NCBI RefSeq assembly: GCF_014898815.1
Contig: NW_026515513.1
Location: forward strand, 682,001 to 746,000
Direction: 5' to 3'
Length of the DNA stretch: 64,000 bases
Origin: Panonychus citri
Lineage: Eukaryota > Arthropoda > Arachnida > Trombidiformes > Tetranychidae
Numbering within the stretch: position 1 is the first letter of the stretch; each line of letters starts with the position of its first letter. The notes below the pieces were generated by a model. The model worked only from the letters and a program-made list of their open reading frames with translations, made no database searches and was not told where the DNA came from. Positions 12,425-26,504 of the stretch are shown here, in pieces. The position numbers and the translations under genes were made by a program.

Positions 12425-13987
12425 ATATATAAGATTGAAAATAAAATAAATATAAAAAACAACAAGATAACCATAAGATTAACATCATCATACTAATAAT
12501 CATCTTAATCATTATAATAATAACACTAACTCATTACAATTTACATCATTTACCTGAGTGATTACCTTGTATCAGAAGCGCAAGTAACCATGATAATAAT
12601 AATTATCATCATTATGATTAAAAGTCAAAGGAAACAGAGATTTAAGCTATTGAAAGATAATTAGATGAGAGAGAGAGAGAGTGATAATGTAAGAGAGTCA
12701 AAGATAGACAGGTAAATGAAAGCAACAGGTAAATGATGGGCTAGTAGATGAACTTTAAGAATCTTTTTTTTTATTATCATCTTTTTTTTACTTTTATCTG
12801 ACAAAACCATTTCATTCATAATGTTGAAGGTCAATCTCTCGATTTTGAGTTAATTTTTTCATTTTACCTGTTCAATAATCAGTTGACTATTTACCTGTGT
12901 GATTATTTATATTCACCACCCTCTTTAAGGAGGTAAGATGAGAGAGAGTCAAGTGAATGCTAGAAAAGTTTGAATAATTTTTATACAACAGTGAATACAA
13001 ACATTACCTTTGGATTTTACAATCGTATTGTTTGTTGATTATTATCTGATGATTATCATTTGATTTTTTCTTGTTGCTCATTATCATCTTCATCATCATC
13101 ATCATGGATGATGTTGTTAAATTGTAATAGGGAGAGGGGAGGTGACAGACAGTCAGCTTGTGATGGGTTTTCATTTGATTGTTGATGATTTTTGCGTTGA
13201 TTGTTGTAGTTGTTGTTGTTTTTTTTCACTAGTTGTTTTGGTTTCTTGGTTTGCTTGTTGCTGTTTGGGTTTAAGTGGTTTAAATTAATTGTGTGATGAA
13301 GAGATGAAGATGATGAAGATGATGATGTTGATTATTATCGGAATGATTATCGAGATGATGATGAAGAAAACAGGTTGCAAATGTTTCTCTCTCTCTCTCT
13401 CTTTCTCTCTCTTCATCATCTGAAGATTGAAAAGAAATGGAAGAAAAAAAATAATATATACTCAACTTGTCTTTCTTTTTCTTGATTCTGTGTTTCTACT
13501 TGACTGATTTCAGTGATGATGATTATGATGAAGATGATGAGGGCTGACAAACAAAGAGAGATGATGAGAAGAGAGAGAGAGAGAGAGAGAGAGATGAAGA
13601 TAAAGGCTATAATGCTTGAATATATACATAACTTGAATGCTTGATGTTAATCAATTATTTTTCTTTGATTATTTAGGAATCATTCATTTGATAAACTTAA
13701 TTAAATTTTCTGATAAAAATTTAGAAATTAGAATTTTTCCAAACTGGAAAAACATCTATGGAGAATTGACTTACCTAAAACAGAGAAAATTATCGAAAAT
13801 CACACAATTTATAGGCAAAGTCAATTCAAGATGTACTTTACAAAATTTCATTAGAACCAAAAAGTTATCAGGTTTTATGAAAACTGAACCGAATACATGT
13901 GATTTTGAAAAAATTTTAATCCTAGACCGTAATGTTAATTTTGTAAAAAGTGAAAATCAATTTGCACCAAAATCTTTTAATTTCTAA
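12038..13987 (+). CDS. Hypothetical small secreted protein, two exons
   Basis: Exon 1 (12038-12104) encodes MLANNLKLSLSLLFLFNLI, a strong signal-peptide-like start, and ends in a CCAG|GTAAAC donor in phase 1. A 1.57 kb intron, holding an AG microsatellite at 12377-12421, is closed by a TTATTTAG acceptor. Exon 2 (13677-13987) is open in exactly the phase needed and ends in TAA, giving 125 aa. The mature part is basic and AT-codon-rich, with only two cysteines (SRCTLQ and NTCDF). I recognise no domain. The join rests on phase and splice consensus only; exon 2 could be a chance open frame in AT-rich DNA, or exon 1 could join another exon. Confidence 0.4.
12377..12421. repeat. (AG)n microsatellite
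   Basis: Perfect AG run, inside the proposed long intron of the gene starting at 12038. Confidence 0.95.
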
Positions 13988-14397
13988 AATTTTATCAGAA
14001 AATTTAATTAAAAGTATTAAAATTTGAATGATTAGCTCTAAATTAATCAAAATTAATTGTCCAACTAATCGCAATTAAGCGTCAAAAACGTTCAAATGTT
14101 TTATGTACCGACCTGTATATCTAATCTTTATTCAATATCTGAAATTATCCAAACTCACGATTCCTAAAACAAGAAAACTCTGATTCTCTTTATCATCCCT
14201 TCTCATCCTCATCTTTTGCATCCTCATCATCAGTAAACATCTTGACTTGAAGCTTCACAACAAATAGGCTCAAATTTCACTCACTATTTTTTGAGAAAAT
14301 ATTTTCTTCTCTTTTTCCCTTTTTTCATCCTCATCCTAATCTTTATCACCACAGAGCGAACCGGTCTGAGATGATGATGAGAAGGATCAGAAAATAT

Positions 14398-14401
<4 letters not shown>

Positions 14402-14446
<45 letters not shown>
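14402..14446. repeat. (GA)n microsatellite
   Basis: About 45 bp of perfect GA repeat. Confidence 0.95.
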
Positions 14447-14448
<2 letters not shown>

Positions 14449-16788
14449 TGATGAAAGTCAAGAGAAAAGTGATTGAATTGATTGAATTTTATTCCAGAGT
14501 TTTTTATTATTATCATTATTCAATATAATGCCAGGTTAACAGTGATATGAGATTATGATGATGATAAGAGAGAGATTAGGATGATAATGATAATGAAGAA
14601 ATCTTTAGACAGGTTAAAAGGTTCATACTGTAAGGATGATGTTTTTAAGAAGATGAAGATAATGACTACAACTGATGGAGAATCAAAATTTATGTCTTTA
14701 TGTGAAGAGGAAAAATCTAAACCTTCACAACTAGAGGCTACTTTAAATGACCGTTTAAAAGAAAGAACGAAATAAAGAGAAAAAGAGAGAGAGAGAGAGC
14801 AACTTGTCTTCCCTTTAAACCAGATCCTCTTTTATCATCATTTCAACTCGATCCCGAGTGGGACAAAAACACTTTGCGTCCGCTTACACTTGGAACAGCA
14901 TCATTTCCGCTTCTACTTTTCCTCATCCCACCCCCTGATCATCATCATCTCTCATCTAATGTTATCCCAATGTAGACCAATATTTTCACAGAGACATTTT
15001 TTTTTTGTTCACAAGAAAACCCAAACTAAGACTTTATCCACTAATTGTTGCTGTTGATTGTCGATGGGGTTGATTGTGGTTCCTCTCTTCTTGATTGTCA
15101 AAAGAAAAAACTTTTCACTTGTGATGATGGTCAAGTTTCTCAATCAATTCTAGTATTTCCTTTCCCACGAGCTAACGTTTTACTATAAAGAAGAGTCAAG
15201 AAAAAAAGTTATCAATGAAAAAATAGACTTCACTTTTTTTTGTCTGTTCGAGAAAAAAAAAAGATTACACTTTCATTCATAAAGTTTACTATTAACTCGC
15301 TGATAGTAGTAACTTTTCATTGAGAAAAAAAAACCTTCATATCGTTGGAAATGCTTATTGTTATTATTATTTTCTCGATAACCTTTTACCTTGGGAAAAA
15401 ACATCATCATCGCAAAGGGGGTTAGATATAAGTGCCAATAAAAAAAGGTCTCACAAAAGGTAAACCTTAATATCTTAACAATAAGAATATTATTACAAAG
15501 ACTTAATTTCTCATCATTGTAACTACCTGTTCATCATGTGAATAAATAAATTCCCATGTTATTATCTTGAAACCAGAGTACAATCAACATAAAGGCAAAC
15601 AATCATCATCATCTTCCCCATTATGCAACAGAAAAATCATCAACGTCCTTTATTTTCCGGTTCCGGGGATCAGTTTATCAATTCTCATGATAGATTTTCC
15701 TCTTATTGAAAGTGTTTCATATAAAAATTGTGGAGAAAAAATTTCCATCGAAATTCAGTTAATCTTAAATTCTAGGAATTTCTCTCCCAGTAGTTATCTT
15801 CCAATCTACTTACTCCCTCCTTCAAACATTATCTTCATTGAAACTTTCATCTTCATCATCATTTTTAACTTCCGTTTCTTAATCTTTATCCTCCAACACC
15901 GATTAACATACAAACCTGTTGATGATAAGTTTTATAATCACTTTCTCTTGAAAACAAAATCTCATCAATCTAATCTTAAACTACTTGTTACTCTTGATAG
16001 TATGAAGAAAATTGAATTTCCGTTTCCTTATTAATAGTAACATAATGTGTTCCCATTGAAGATAACAATGGATCAACACATAAACACACACACTCACAAA
16101 TTTTTATATTAAAGTGAATCAACAAATAACAATGATAAAGATGATAAGAAAAAAAAAGTTTCCTCCATCATTGACCTGATAAAGGTGCAGGTTTATCATC
16201 ATCATCATTGTTGTTGTTGTACTCAATTTAGTCGCATGCGATGTTGACAATCAATAGGAATCAAATTATCAGCACGTTGAGCACATCAACTGTTTAAAAG
16301 CAATTCAAGTGATCTCATTGGCTTTTTTTTCAATAGGCAACTAATGGTAACATATGAGGTTGAGGTCCAAAGGCAGGTGACGACCATGTCAAAGGTAATA
16401 TAGCAAATGGGATTAGACTCAAGGGGTGGGGTGAAGAGAGAGAGAGAGAGAGATCAACAATAAGTTGTATTATTTGCAAGGTGAGCAGAAGCTAAGATGA
16501 TGATGATGTTGATCTGTGCGTTTTCATTGTCAATATGTTCATATAATAATAATATTCCGGAAGAGAAAATGAAAACTTTGCCTTCCCTTATGTTAGAAAG
16601 ATGAAGATTTCTCTTCTTTATCATCTATCTTCAGGTTACTTGTAGCACAGACTCTTTCATCATCATCTTCTTCCTTTGAGGTCACCAGGACTGTTACAAG
16701 CTTAGAAAACTTTTATCATCTTATTGTATTAGTTTCTTTGTCAAGAAAAAAGATAAGACGGAAACCAGGTAAGGTGTGCATGAGAACG

Positions 16789-16790
<2 letters not shown>

Positions 16791-16841
<51 letters not shown>
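16791..16841. repeat. (TC)n microsatellite
   Basis: About 50 bp of perfect TC repeat. Confidence 0.95.
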
Positions 16842-16842
<1 letters not shown>

Positions 16843-19800
16843 TTTCTCTATGAATGAATGTGTAAGCTGTACGCGTTTCTGTACGTGCTTATTGTTTGTT
16901 AATAAAACTTTTTCTTTTTCTTCTAGAGCAAAAACTGACCATGGTCCAGTTGGTAGGCGAAGTCTTTTTCTCATAGGAAAATAAGATGATCAGCTTTTTA
17001 TTTCCAAGCTACTCTCTGTATCTCTCTCTCTCTCTCTCTCCTCTCCCTCTCACTCATCATTTTCATCCTATTTACAATAAGAAATAAGCTTAAGAAGCAA
17101 CAACTGATGTTTTCTATGTTATAATGATGATAAACAGACCATTGGTCAGCGTTATTATTGTTAACACCATTATTGAACCAGCGTCCATCATCATCATCTT
17201 CAAATAATAATCACCAATAACATATAAATATATTAGTCTTTTAACTTTTATCTTCATCAAGGTCAAAGGTTGAACACGATCTTAAACCTTAAAGATAATA
17301 ATACTCACCAGATGCTACGATAGTTTCACAAGTTCAGCCACCAGAGTATCGAGTGGCGCTCATGTGAAAAATAAACAATGAAGAAAAAAGTTCTGACCTC
17401 ACCCAAGAAAATGGTGATCGTCATAATGAAATAATAGAAACCTGATGATTTGAATACAAATACATGAGCAGGTTATATTGTTTGTAGAAGTAGAAAAAAA
17501 AAGTTCTGGTTTCAGGATGAGAAGAAAATTAGAATCCACCCAAAAAGAACATTTTTTTTTCTTTCTCTCTCATATTTTTACCTTTTCATCTTCAGCATTT
17601 TGAAACGTTCAGAGTTTATTGTAAATCAGAACTTCCCTTTTCTCTTAATAAACAATCAACTTGATTCCATTTGTTTCTCTTACACTATCAACCCACCCAA
17701 TTAGAAGGGAACAAAATTCTGATATTCTTTTTGTCCGCCTTCTTTTTTCTTCTTTTTATAGCATAATTCCCTTTCTCTCTCATCCTCATCCTCATCCTCA
17801 TCCTTATCCTCATTTTCATCTCCATCCTCATCCTCCCATAGGATAGGACAGGTAAAAGTCCTCGATGAATAAGTAAAACTTTCATATTAAAATCGTAATG
17901 TTTGTGATAAGAACGATATTATTATTTGAACGAGGTTAAAGATCAGCAATTAACTGATTGTTGTAGCTCTTTGATTGTTCACTAATCATTTATAATCATC
18001 AACAAATGATTGTCTTTTTTTCATAATATTTAATCAAAGTACAATTATATTAATTTACCATCAAACAATTAATGATAACAATCAAACCAGTTTTTTTCAA
18101 TGATTAATTGAAGTAAATCTCTTGTTTTCCCCTTTCAACAATCAAATTAACAAGCAAATTGGTTAATTATCATTATCATTTGATATAAAAACCACAATTG
18201 AAAGTAAACACTTACTAAATTATACACACAATTTAAATAAACAATCAAGTGATTGTCCCAATATTTACAATCAACAACTACTTTACATTTGAATTGATTG
18301 AATTCAATTATAATACTTTGTTTTTTTTTTCATCATAATAATAGTTAAATAAATGATTACAATAAACGTTTCAGTTAATTAACACTTACAACAATGAATG
18401 ATGATAAGACAATCAAATCAAATTAAACTAATCAAATTATGAAACAATCAAGAGGTTATTAGGAAAGATGAACAAGTTAATTTAAAGTTAATTTACAACA
18501 ATTTAAGACAATTAAGACAAAACTTTGTTTCCTTTTTAAAGTTAAATTATATTCATAAATTAACATTGAATGATAACCAACATTATTATTATCATCATCA
18601 TATAATAATAATCATATGATATTAATGATGATGATGATGATGATGATGATAACACCTAACATTAGTATGTGATGATGAGGATGATAATCTCTATGTGAAT
18701 ATATAACACTAGGAAAATTAAGCTTAACGAAAGGTAGAAAGTTAAAAATTAAAAGAGAAGGAAAAATTTACAGAAAGTAAAATGTTCAATTAATCAAGTA
18801 ACATGTATTTCCAAGGTGTGGCTCCCTGTAAGTTACATAGTTAATGAAAACATTGAAACGTTAGCACATCTATAGACCGGATAGACCCTCATCTCTCTCT
18901 CTCTCTCTCTCTGCTCTCTGTCGGAAATTCAGTCATTTCCGGGGAAGAGGCTGGACAAAAGTCGCTATTAAATTGTATTGAATGGACGAAGATGATAAAC
19001 TAACGTACTACACAATAAAAGGTAACGAAACACAGGTAATAACGAAAAAGAAGAAGAAAAAAAGTTCTATTCTCTCTCTCCCTTAATAGAATAGAAAAAA
19101 AAACCAAAGGAGGGAGAATACAAAATGATAGGTTAGGTCAGGTTATGAAGGAAATAGAATCACCATCATCCTCATCATCCTCATCATCTTCATCATCATC
19201 TTTCCTAAACCTGATCGGGAGTAAGTGTTCACACGCTTTTTTTTACTAACTTACTGATACCTACGATATTTAATGTAATGACCTGAAGATGATGATGATG
19301 ATGATGCTGTTGTTGTTATGTTGCTGACTTGCCCCCAGCCTTTGGCCCTCTCTCACTCTCCATCCCTCCCTCTGTTCCTCTTTCTTTCCTCTCTTTCTTT
19401 TTCCACTGTAAACCCCTTGACCCTCTCCTTGGCATACCTTTCAATGGAGCAATTACCTCCCATTACATTATTATATCTAAACTTTTGTCTGTGGTCTCAG
19501 GTAAGTACTAGATAAACGTTCAGTGTTTTTTTTCCTCATCTTCTTCTAGTTTGTTACCTGTAATCATAATGATACTATTTCTATGATATCTGTTTAATTA
19601 AATATTAGATTGCGAAAGAAGAAGATGAAGAGAACTTTTTTTTTTCTTCGAAAAACAAAAACTCATCAGGACCTTTTCGGGTGTGGTAATAATGGAGTAG
19701 TAGTAGTAGCGAGGTGACAGGTATTCACTTTATTAATATTTACTTTCTAACGGAAATTTGATCAGTTCGGATTTTGACCTGAAACTTTTGTTTCGATCTT

Positions 19801-19903
19801 ATTGCTTTTCTGATAACCTATGGATTTGTTTGTTTGGAGAAGGAATTTTTCTTCTTCCTCCTCATTTCCTTTTCCTTTTCTCTCTTCATCATCACTCTTA
19901 TCA

Positions 19904-19941
<38 letters not shown>

Positions 19942-20204
19942 TTCTTTCTTCTTAGTTAGTTAAACATGAAAATCAACTAGAAGGTAATTCAAGGTAATGA
20001 GCTTATTATAACTCAAGAAGCTTTAGTTTCTATTGCAAGTTGAAAGGTCGTAACCATAAAAACCCAAAAGTTTTTACAACCAAGAGAAGAAGAGAAAACC
20101 TGAGACATTCCTTCACTCTCTCATCTTCATCTTAATCATCTTTATCATCCTCACCATCATCATTCTCTCTCTCTCTTCTTGTTTTATCTTTCTTTTTATT
20201 CTCT

Positions 20205-20239
<35 letters not shown>

Positions 20240-22771
20240 CATTTCAGTTTCTAACTAAGAGTAGCCATTAAAAATGTCTGAGAAGTTGCTTATTCTCCCT
20301 TAGGCAAAATCGATCATCATCTTCTTTTCTTTTCTTTTTTTCTTCTTCATCATCACCACTCACCTTTCCACCTTTTCCACGTTCCTCAGCTCTCTTTCTC
20401 CTCTTTCATTCCAGCTTCTTATCATCCTCTTTCTCTCATCATCATCATCATCATCTGATCTTCTAGTTTATTGAATTGGTTGACTGACTGCCTACGCTTT
20501 ATGCCAATGAGGTGATAATTAAGCAACTAGAAAGCGTCTTCAGCATCGCTTTTCATCTTCACCTTCATCATCTTCATCTTCATCCTCATCATCATTATCA
20601 TTTCTCTTTCTCCCTCTCCCTCCCTCTCTCTTCGCATCTTTCTTATCTTCTCTCCTGTCAAACCATCTTCATCATAATGTTATTATCTTTATATAGATTT
20701 GCTATTCTCTGTCATCTTTTTTTCTTTGTCACTCTCTTTCTCATCTTCTCCTTAATCTTCTCATCTTCTTTATCATCTTCGTCATATCTTTTTTATCTTC
20801 ATCTCTCTCTCTCTCTCTCACTCTCAAGAGAAAAGCCTTTAAATTGTAATAACCTTAATTTTCCTATTATATTGTAATACTTTTTGTTGGATTACCTTTG
20901 AGAAACATTGTTACCTTTATCTTACAAATATCTACAGGGTGTCGACTATTCAACAATCTATTAATTAGATTTACATCAATTTAATTGTTATCATTATTGT
21001 CACTTATCTATAAATATATCTACATAAATTAAGTCACAATTAATATTTATAAAAAAAAATTGATTCAACAATTAACACCTTAAATGAGCTTAACTATTGT
21101 TCACTTATCTGGTTAACGTTTACATGATTAATTTAAATTTTCACCTTCCAATCAACAACAATTAATTTCAATCATTAATCATGTTTGAAAATTGTCAATT
21201 GTTAATCTCCCAAATTTTATACATTCAAATTTAATTTTATTCTGTTGTTAATTGTTACCACTAATCATAATTATATTATCATTATGATGACAATCAAATT
21301 TAATATCAACTATCATTCAAAGTGAGAGTAGTTGAATTTTCAAATACAATTTAAATTGTTGATTAAACCAGAAAATTGGGTTAAATTTGATTTCTATCAA
21401 TCAGTTAAACAGTTGCACTCATTTTTTTGTTTGTTAACTGTTTAGTTGATTGTTACAATTTGTTCATGGAAATCAAGGATTGATACACAATTCCACCTTT
21501 AATTGTAATTAACCAGTGAACAGAAAATATTTTTCATCAACTTTCAATTGAAGATTAACTAATAATTTCTTAATCATTGGAGGATATTTAAACACACTAA
21601 ATGATTAACGCTGATTATAATTTAATCAATGATAATAATATCAGAAAATTTCATCTTCCTCTCTCTCTCTCTCAGTTGATTTACTCATGTTACCCTGTGG
21701 TGTGAATCCAAAAGGTTTATCATGTTACTTAAAATTGAGGTCATTTCATCAGCGGGAATTCAGCTTCATGATAACCCACCAGGACAATTAAAGATACAAT
21801 AGTTTTCTCAATAGTTGATAAGAAATTAATTCTCACTTACAATTAATAAGAGAAAATAATTAGTTATCACCAAAAAGATCAATTGAAATGAAACAATAAT
21901 TTAATCTTAATAAAGAATCAAATTTAAATTGTTACATAAGAATTGAAATTTACAACATGATGACAAAAATTATTACATGAAAATGAAAGTTTTTTCAGTT
22001 ATAATAATAAATTGACATGATGATAATGATGATGATGATGATGATGAACAGTATTGACAAAATTATTTACAAAATTTACGCTTAAAATCAAGTTAATTGT
22101 TGTTGTTGTTGTTGATTCTGTTTACCAAGCGTATCCATTTGTAAACTTACCTACATTTCAACAAAGGTAAAAAAAGGTAACATTAAATTGTTACCAATTT
22201 TTGTGGGTTAATATAATAGTAATGACGATGATGATGATGATGAGATGATAACAATAATGATAGTAAATAAGCTAATGTTTGTTTCCATCAGAATTGAACC
22301 AAAGAAATCAGATTAACTTTCTGGTTTTTTTGCTCCTTAGTGATTCTGGTTTAAGGAGTTAAAGCGCAACAACCAGATAGAAATTTATTTGTCTTAATTG
22401 TCACCATTTAAATTGATTACCAGTTTTTTGACTTGCTTACTTCTTGATAATCCAATCGCTGGCTCGTTGATTACGTCACTTCGTTGGCTACGTTCCCAAC
22501 GAAATTCATTGGTTTTGAAGGTGGAACGAGAAGTGAATTTTATTTATTTATCTTTTTTTTTTGTTTCTTCTCTCTTTCTTTTTTTTTCATAAGCCTTATT
22601 TTGTTATGATTTGATTGTTGATTTGGTGGTTGGAAATTATATAAGAAAAAAGCATTTTTTTTAATTCTCTGCTGATTGTTAACAATTAGGCCAACCTTCA
22701 ATCAAATGAGAAGCAAAAATTGAGAGAGAAAAAAACTAAGGTACAAATTGTGATTACATTTAAAACATTTT

Positions 22772-24923
22772 TTAAGCATGAACTGGCTTCGGTGGTGATG
22801 ATTGCATGTTAGCATTTGAAGATTCTTCAACTATCTGTAAACTTTGCCTATTATTTTCATCGGAATCTTTACTTGAAACAGAACTTTCATCAGGCATTTC
22901 AACGAAAGGCTCAATATCCAAAATATCATCAGAAGCATTAGAATTATCTGAGTCGCTTATAATGGATACTTTATTTTCTTTAAGGGTATCTAAACTTTCA
23001 TCACTACCCATTGAATCTTCTGGTGGTAATTCAATCTTTGGTTGACTGGAATTAATCAATTCGATTCCATCTCCTTGAAACTGACCTTGTCCCAATGGAA
23101 GATTCAACTCAATGTTTACCTTTTCATCATGTTGTTCACTGGATCGATTTATTTTGGTGGGCGGCTCCTCTGGAGGCTCTTCTTTATCCATTTCTTCAAC
23201 GATGACCGCTTCGGTTGTTCTGCAAATATTTTCGTTACTAAGCTGATTATATGAACAATTATACAAATCTTTACTTTGACCATCAACACCTGAGGGATCC
23301 TCTTCTTCCTCCTCTTCGATGGTTTCACCGTCAGCAACATCTTCGTCCAGTTGTTCGTCGGGTTGTTCGGTTGTTTCATTTGATTGACCGGAACCACTTT
23401 CAACTTCCATTTCATTGTTGTCAACATTACCGGTTAGTTCAGGATCATTTTTTTCATCAGTTGATTGTTGTTGTTGTTGTTGTTGAGATGTAGAATCAAT
23501 CTCACCGGTTTCAGCTTCCATTGAACTTTCTGTTTCACCGGATTGTTGTTCCATATTAGATTCAATTGTTTCAGGAACTTCCTGGTTAGTACCAGGTCGA
23601 TTAACTTTATTTTCCAAAATGGCTATAACACGATCTACATAGGCCAATGTACTTTTTCTGGCAGAACGAACTTCATCACGTCCACCAGAATCAATGTTAT
23701 CAAGTTTTAACATACACCGAGTTAACATTTCATCTAAATATCGATACTGTTTTTGACTTTCACCGTCAAAATTATTCACTTCACTTTCCAACCTACAGGC
23801 CTCATCTTTAATACTTTTAATTAGATCCAGAGGATCAACTGGACCTTTTTGAGGTTCACTTGAAGCCTTTGACTGATTAGGTGCAGGTTGATGGGGTTGT
23901 GGTTGTGGTTGTGGTTGACTTTTATTTTCACTAGATTGACTTCTCTCAGCATTTACAGGGATATTAATGACGTGAGGTCCACCATTACCCGATTGTTGAG
24001 ATTCTGGTCTTGGTGAATCTCTACCGATATTTGGAACGTCTTGTTTAAAGTGAGACTGGTTAGAGACACTTTCACTAGGTTTAGATGTTTTTTCTACTTG
24101 AACAGGAATATTGTGAACACGATGTGTTTGTGGATGAGCATCTGGTTGGTATTGTTGTTGAAATGTATAGCCTTGAGGCTCCGGTTTATAGGAAGGTGTA
24201 AACCTTGGTTTAGGTGGTGGAGTTGGACTAGGCCCAGGACGTTGTCTAGTAAAGGTTTCACCAGTTCTATCAGGTATTGGACCACCGCCATGAGTTGGTG
24301 CTGCATGGTGATGATGATGATGACTGTTATTACGAAATTGCGAGAAACTGGGTGAATGACTATTCGATCTAGAAAGAGGGACAACTCCCTCTGGAGTTTC
24401 TACTTGAATAGGAATATTATAAACTCTTGGTTGATGAGATTCTTGTTGTTCACAATCTTCTTCATCGTTGTTACCATGAGAGGAGAAAAAATCACCAACA
24501 TTCCGAGAACCAGACTAAATATAAACATCAAATCGAACAAGAAAAAAGCAGAAAAAAAAACATTAGTCAGAATAGAATGTCAAAGGCTTAAAAAGATAAA
24601 TAGAATTATCCAGAAAAAAAAGCGAAAAGAGGAAAATATAGAAAATAGTAAAAAGAGAAAATACTTACACTCATAGAGCCAAAAGGCGAAGAGAAATGAC
24701 TTCTATCGGAGAACAATTCATCGGGAGAATGATTTTTTCTAAACTGATTTAATTGATTAAATAGATTACCACGACCAGGGGAACTAGAAAATGGACCAGA
24801 AGAGGACATGGGATGTGAAGATGAAGATGATAGAGGAAAATGAGTTGTGGTTGGCATATTATCTTGGGTTGTTGTTATTGGAATTGATCGTTCACGAGGT
24901 TGATTAGATTGATGATTATTCAT
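22772..24923 (-). CDS. stv: BAG-domain co-chaperone (Starvin/BAG3-like)
   Basis: Two exons, 24669-24923 and 22772-24514, with a 154 bp phase-0 intron (GTAAGT donor, ATTTAG acceptor); 665 aa. The BAG domain spans roughly residues 312-395 and includes QKQYRYLDEMLTRCMLKLDN and DEVRSARK, the helix surface by which the family binds the HSP70 nucleotide-binding domain. Three IPV-type motifs precede it: VYNIPIQVE (about 116), VHNIPVQVE (about 217) and VINIPVNAE (about 266). In human BAG3, IPV motifs recruit small heat-shock proteins. Between motifs are His-rich and proline-rich (TPPPKP, QPQPQP) linkers; after the BAG domain comes a long acidic Ser/Glu/Gln-rich tail ending PPKPVHA. I see no WW domain, unlike vertebrate BAG3 and as expected for Starvin. 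The role, chaperone-assisted protein quality control in muscle and stressed cells, is inferred from the family. Confidence 0.9.
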
Positions 24924-26442
24924 TTTAAATGACTAAACAGAACAGGCGAAAGGACAAAATTAAAAACGTAAAACACACAGAGTAAAGATGGTTAACAATC
25001 GATAAAAATTGTAATTAATTAATTGTAAGAATATTAAACGGAAAAAGAAACAATCTTCACTATTGAATCACTTGAAGTAAATATAAATTTGGTTCTCTCT
25101 CAGGCCTTAAGTATCTCTCTTAGAATAACATTCTAGACTATTCTCACAGCTTCTTTCTTTTTCCAGTTTATTCTCTTTCTTTTCTCTTTCTTTCTCTTTC
25201 TAGCTCGATGTTTACTGTAAGTGTGGGTGAGAATTTAATTTATTTTTTTTTCTATTCTTTTTTCCAATCAATTTAATTTTTTCTCTACAATTTTAGTTAA
25301 ACAATTAATTGTAATTAATTTTCTCTTAATTGATGATTGATTGGCTTTTCTCTCGGTTTGTCTTAACTTGTTTAATTTATCATCTTTTTCTGTTACTAAC
25401 CAATTGTTTTGTGAGTGTGTAGGTAAATAGATTTGGTTTGTTGTTTTTTTTTCAATCACCAAATTTAAATTGTATTGGTTTTGATTTTAATTGTTTCATA
25501 TTAATCACCACTGATTGTTGTCTCTCTTTTTTTTGATTTGCAGGTTAATTTAAGGTCATCCTTTTTGGTTTATATTTACGTCACTTTGGTTCCTATTTTG
25601 GATTATGTGTATGTGTATGTGTAGATTTACAGGATAAGAGGGTTAATTTGTATCACCATTTTTACCTCATTTTGTTGTTTTGATGGAATTGTAATTAGTT
25701 AATAATCAGAAATTGACTGGTTAATGGTGTCACCAATAATTGACCTTGTAATTAACCTTTAAATTGAAGTGGATGGTTAAAGAGAATGAAAAAATATTTA
25801 TGTGTATACATTAACGTACATGTAATATTTTGATTGTGTTTACAATTGGGTCACAATTGTCTTCAAATTTGGTAATGATGACAATTGTTGATCAACTTGA
25901 TAATTTGGTGTTTTCATTTATATTGTTAACATTTAAATTGATCAAAGGCAAGTGAGTGAGAGAGAGAATAAGAAGAAAATTGTTGCAAATCAAATAACAA
26001 ATAATCGTCATAATCTTCATCTTGACTCCCTCCTCCATCTTTTGCCCTCTTCCTCCCATTTTCTTTTTTTCTTTTTCTTCCTTTACTTTTTTTTAGATGA
26101 AATTAACTTGATGTTACCAGTGCTTCGGTTTTTTTTTGCTGCCGTCGGATTTATCGCCAGGTCTAAGGTCAACCTAGAAGTGGCCTCAACTTTTGCCGTG
26201 AGAACTCAAGTTAACTCTCTGATTGTCAAATTTTATATTAGCTAAATAACAATTTCTCTCTCACTCTCTCTCTTATCTTCTTCTTTCTTCACTCCTAGTG
26301 AGTTAAATGTAAGAAGAGAGCAAGAGAGATGTTGTTGATGATAAAGATGATAAGAAAGAGGGCCAAACAAGAAAGAGAGTAATCAGTTTTTGGGTAAAGA
26401 AACAGGAAAATAACAATAACCAAAGGGACCAACGTCTCATAC

Positions 26443-26504
<62 letters not shown>

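Larger units (their letters stand above)
13988..22771. other. Gene-poor, microsatellite-rich region
   Basis: Nearly 9 kb with no supported gene. It is dominated by AG/CT runs (14402, 16791, 17018, 18890, 19910 and 20210 areas), CAT/ATG triplet runs, a CCTCAT hexamer run near 17780-17812 and polypyrimidine stretches that give spurious Ser/Leu/Phe-rich or His-rich frames. The longest mixed-composition open frame (15567-16034 +) begins at TTG, not ATG, and has no recognisable domain. Confidence 0.6.

Noticed and set aside
14581..14775. 64-codon Lys-rich frame
   Set aside because: Chance purine-rich reading next to GA repeats; no homology recognised.
15567..16034. 155-codon plus-strand frame
   Set aside because: It starts at TTG, has no recognisable domain, and is rich in Ile/Phe/Ser from AT- and pyrimidine-rich DNA. 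Transcript evidence would be needed.
20512..20877. 121-codon frame on the plus strand
   Set aside because: It translates a polypyrimidine and CAT-repeat stretch (His/Leu/Ser runs), with no domain and no splice or start context.
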